A stretch of 64,000 nt of DNA from VAZQ01 sp963739385 (lineage in GTDB: Bacteria; Pseudomonadota; Alphaproteobacteria; Rhizobiales; Xanthobacteraceae): contig CAVUAI010000062.1 of the NCBI GenBank assembly GCA_963739385.1, positions 186,001 through 250,000 of the forward strand, written 5' to 3'. The position numbers were made by a program, and so were the translations under genes. Under the pieces are notes generated by a model that had not been told where the DNA came from, made no database searches, and saw nothing but the letters and a program-made list of their open reading frames with translations. Numbering within the stretch: position 1 is the stretch's first letter; each line of letters opens with the position of its first letter. Shown here in pieces: positions 61,874-64,000 of the stretch.

Positions 61874-63682
61874 ATGCTGAGATCGTATTTCCAAAACCTG
61901 TTCGCGGACCCCAGCGGCACCCCCGCCCTGATCCGGCGGCTGCTCCTGGAACAGGCAGCCGGACAGTGGCGTCGCTATCTGCTCGCTTTCGGCCTGATGG
62001 GAGTTGCCGCGGCGAGCACCGCGCTCGGCGCCTATCTGATCGGCGACGTGATCAACCAGGCCTACGTTCACAAAAATCTTCCGGGGATCATCATCCTCGC
62101 CATCGTCACGGCCTTGCTTTTCATGATCAAGGCGATGGCCACCTATGGACAGGCGCTCGCGCTGGCACGCATCGGCAACAGGATCATCGCCGAAAATCAG
62201 CGCCTGATGTTCGCGAAGCTGCTTCAGCACAATGTCGGTTTCTTTGCCGACCGCCACAGCTCCGAGTTCATGGCCCGGCTCACCACCGGAGCCGCTGCTG
62301 CCAGCCAGGTGCTGAACCTCCTGATTACGTCGATCGGTCGCGATCTGCTTTCGCTGATCGGGCTCGCCGCCGTGATGGCCGTGCAGGATCCGGTGATGTC
62401 GCTGTTCAGCATCATCGTGGTGCCGCCGGCGATGCTGATCCTGCGCAAGATGGTTCGCCGTATCCGAACGATCGCGCACCATCAGTTCACCGGCACCACG
62501 CGCATTCTCGAAACGCTGCAGGAAACCCTGCAGGGCGCGCGGACCATCAAGGCGTTCACGCTCGAAGAGGGCATGCGCACCCGCTTCGACGCCCACGTCG
62601 GCGAACTGGAGAAGGAATCCAACAAATGGGCGCGGGTCGCCTACCGCTCCGGCCCGTTGATGGAGGCGCTCGGCGGTTTTGCGATCGCCGGTGCGCTCAT
62701 CTACGGCGGCTTCCGCGTGATCGAGACCGGTGCCACTCCGGGTCAGTTCTTCTCGTTCCTTGCCGCCTTCATGTTGGCCTATGAGCCGGCGAAGCGGCTC
62801 GCGCAACTCAATATCGACCTCAACAGCGGCCTCGTCGGCGTCCGCATCCTGTTCGACGTCGTCGATCATCCGCCCACCGAGCGGCCGGACGACGAAAAGC
62901 CTCCCCTCAAGCTTTCGAAAGCGCATGTCGAATTCGCGAACGTGCAGTTCGCCTATCGTCCGCGCGAAAAGGTGATCAGGAACCTGTCGTTCGTGGCGGA
63001 GCCCGGCAAGATGACCGCGCTGGTCGGTCCTTCCGGCGGCGGCAAATCGACGATCCTCAATCTGATGCTGCGCCTCTACGAGGTTGACGGCGGGGCCATC
63101 GTGATCGACGGTCAGAACATCGCCGGGGTATCGCGCCGTTCCTTGCGCAGCCAGCTCGCCTTCGTCGGGCAGGACGTCTTTCTTTTTCGCGGCTCGGTGC
63201 GCGAGAATATCGCGCTCGGCCGCTCCGGCGCCACCGATGCCGAGATCGTCGCCGCCGCCAAAGCGGCCTATGCGCACGACTTCATCACGGCGTTCCCGCG
63301 CGGCTACGATACTCCGGTCGGGGAGCACGGCCTGCAGGTCGCGGGCGGGGAGCGCCAGCGCATTGCGGTCGCCCGCGCCCTGCTCAAGGACGCCCCGATC
63401 ATTCTGCTCGACGAGGCCACCGCCTCGCTCGATTCCGAATCGGAGCGGCAGGTGCAGGGCGCGATCGAGCATCTGTGCCAGGGGCGAACGACCATCGTGA
63501 TCGCGCATCGCCTGCACACCGTCGTAGATGCCGACCGCATCTTCGTCATCGAGGACGGCACCGTCGTCGAATCGGGCCGGCACGACGAGCTGCTGCGCAA
63601 GGGCGGACGCTACGCCTCGTTCTATCGGCTGCAGCTGCGCAACCAGGAGCCGAGCCCGCCGGTCGCCATCGCCTCGGCTTGA
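61874..63682 (+). CDS. ABC transporter, fused permease and ATPase (MsbA-like)
   Basis: 602 residues. A six-helix type IV exporter membrane domain occupies about 1-330 (AFGLMGVAAASTALGAYLIG, FMLAYEPAKRLAQLNIDLN). The nucleotide-binding domain follows: Walker A LVGPSGGGKSTILNLMLRLY near 390, Q-loop FVGQDVFLFRGSVRENIALG, signature VAGGERQRIAVARALLKD and Walker B PIILLDEATASLDSESE. MsbA-type exporters flip core-lipid A across the inner membrane, and many close relatives export other lipids. In this core-LPS context lipid A transport is the first guess, but a second msbA elsewhere cannot be excluded. Confidence 0.88.
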   Translation: MLRSYFQNLFADPSGTPALIRRLLLEQAAGQWRRYLLAFGLMGVAAASTALGAYLIGDVINQAYVHKNLPGIIILAIVTALLFMIKAMATYGQALALARIGNRIIAENQRLMFAKLLQHNVGFFADRHSSEFMARLTTGAAAASQVLNLLITSIGRDLLSLIGLAAVMAVQDPVMSLFSIIVVPPAMLILRKMVRRIRTIAHHQFTGTTRILETLQETLQGARTIKAFTLEEGMRTRFDAHVGELEKESNKWARVAYRSGPLMEALGGFAIAGALIYGGFRVIETGATPGQFFSFLAAFMLAYEPAKRLAQLNIDLNSGLVGVRILFDVVDHPPTERPDDEKPPLKLSKAHVEFANVQFAYRPREKVIRNLSFVAEPGKMTALVGPSGGGKSTILNLMLRLYEVDGGAIVIDGQNIAGVSRRSLRSQLAFVGQDVFLFRGSVRENIALGRSGATDAEIVAAAKAAYAHDFITAFPRGYDTPVGEHGLQVAGGERQRIAVARALLKDAPIILLDEATASLDSESERQVQGAIEHLCQGRTTIVIAHRLHTVVDADRIFVIEDGTVVESGRHDELLRKGGRYASFYRLQLRNQEPSPPVAIASA

Positions 63683-63707
63683 TTTCGGACACACGGAAAA
63701 GGACACC

Positions 63708-64000
63708 ATGAGCGCCGACGCCAAGAAGCACGCCGACAATTACGTCATCTCGCCGCCGCCGCAGGCAGCCATCGCGGTGGCGGGCAGCGACAAGTCTTTC
63801 CCCGTGCGCCGCATCTGGTGTGTCGGACGCAACTACGAGGAACATATCCGCGAGATGGGCCACGACGTGCGCGACCCCCCGTTCTTCTTTTCCAAGCCCG
63901 CCGACGCGATCGTGCCGGACGGCGCCACGGTGCCCTATCCCTCGCTGACCAAGGATATGCATCACGAAGTGGAGCTGGTGGTGGCGCTCAAGTCAGGCGG
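63708..64000 (+). CDS. Fumarylacetoacetate hydrolase family protein, partial (runs off right edge)
   Basis: The first 97 residues from ATG 63708, with AAAAGGA upstream. FPVRRIWCVGRNYEEHIREM is the family's opening, PPFFFSKPADAIVPDG carries the substrate-loop Lys, and HHEVELVVALKSGG includes the Glu of the metal-binding ExE motif, where the window ends. The family hydrolyses C-C bonds of 1,3-dicarbonyl acids or isomerises and decarboxylates related compounds. It appears unrelated to LPS and probably marks the right border of the locus. Confidence 0.9.
   Translation, partial: MSADAKKHADNYVISPPPQAAIAVAGSDKSFPVRRIWCVGRNYEEHIREMGHDVRDPPFFFSKPADAIVPDGATVPYPSLTKDMHHEVELVVALKSG

Noticed and set aside
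60695..63739. A 1014-residue open frame antisense to the MsbA-like gene and galE
   Set aside because: It mirrors the codon pattern of the two well-supported genes, has Arg/Asp/His-rich low-complexity composition and shows no family motif. GC-rich genes commonly leave such antisense frames open.

Overview
The window is one continuous surface-polysaccharide locus from a GC-rich alphaproteobacterium, most likely of the order Hyphomicrobiales. I infer this from gene content and codon style. No rRNA or housekeeping marker is present to fix a genus. Nearly every recognisable gene builds, modifies or exports lipopolysaccharide or a related glycan. No tRNA, CRISPR array, integrase or intact insertion sequence was seen.

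Layout. (1) 0-4.3 kb, minus strand: membrane protein A, a broken NAD-dependent epimerase, a DPM1-like glycosyltransferase and the N-terminal part of a CapD-type dehydratase that runs off the left edge. (2) 5.1-10.6 kb: a sugar cassette with aminotransferase, hexapeptide acyltransferase, methyltransferase and GT2 on plus, and an epimerase and sugar nucleotidyltransferase on minus. (3) 11.3-14.9 kb, plus: the C-terminal stub of another CapD-type gene, a lysylphosphatidylglycerol-synthase-type membrane protein, and membrane protein B, a paralogue of A. (4) 15-25 kb: GT4, heparinase II/III-like protein and asparagine synthase 1 on minus, then a GT4 and asparagine synthase 2 on plus. (5) 25.1-36.3 kb: a methyltransferase with a tandem-repeat coiled coil on plus. 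It converges on a tightly overlapping minus-strand set of GT4, methyltransferase-heparinase fusion, Wzm and Wzt. (6) 36.3-49.7 kb, all minus: CapD/WbpM-type dehydratase, polysaccharide deacetylase, formyltransferase, asparagine synthase 3, GT4, transaldolase-like protein, wecB, wecC and a two-domain oxidoreductase. (7) 49.9-64 kb: core-LPS genes, comprising a lipoprotein, GT9, O-antigen ligase fused to a DUF6165-like domain, two GT2s, FkbM methyltransferase, hldE, hldD, waaF-like, waaC-like, galE, an MsbA-like exporter and a partial fumarylacetoacetate hydrolase family gene.

How they fit together (inference). HldD/HldE and the heptosyltransferases make the inner core. WecB/WecC and the dehydratase-aminotransferase-acyltransferase genes supply amino and uronic sugars. 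AsnB-like proteins may amidate uronic acids. GT4 and GT2 enzymes assemble the chain, a methyltransferase may cap it, Wzm/Wzt export it, and the WaaL-like protein ligates it to core. The heparinase-like proteins suggest that a uronate-containing chain is trimmed or edited.

Caveat. Between about 1.6 and 36 kb many genes are split by single-base frame changes although their protein motifs remain intact across frames. From 36 to 64 kb I see none. Sequencing or assembly error in the left half is the simplest explanation, with recent decay as the alternative. Genes affected are marked pseudogene, but they may be intact in the organism.
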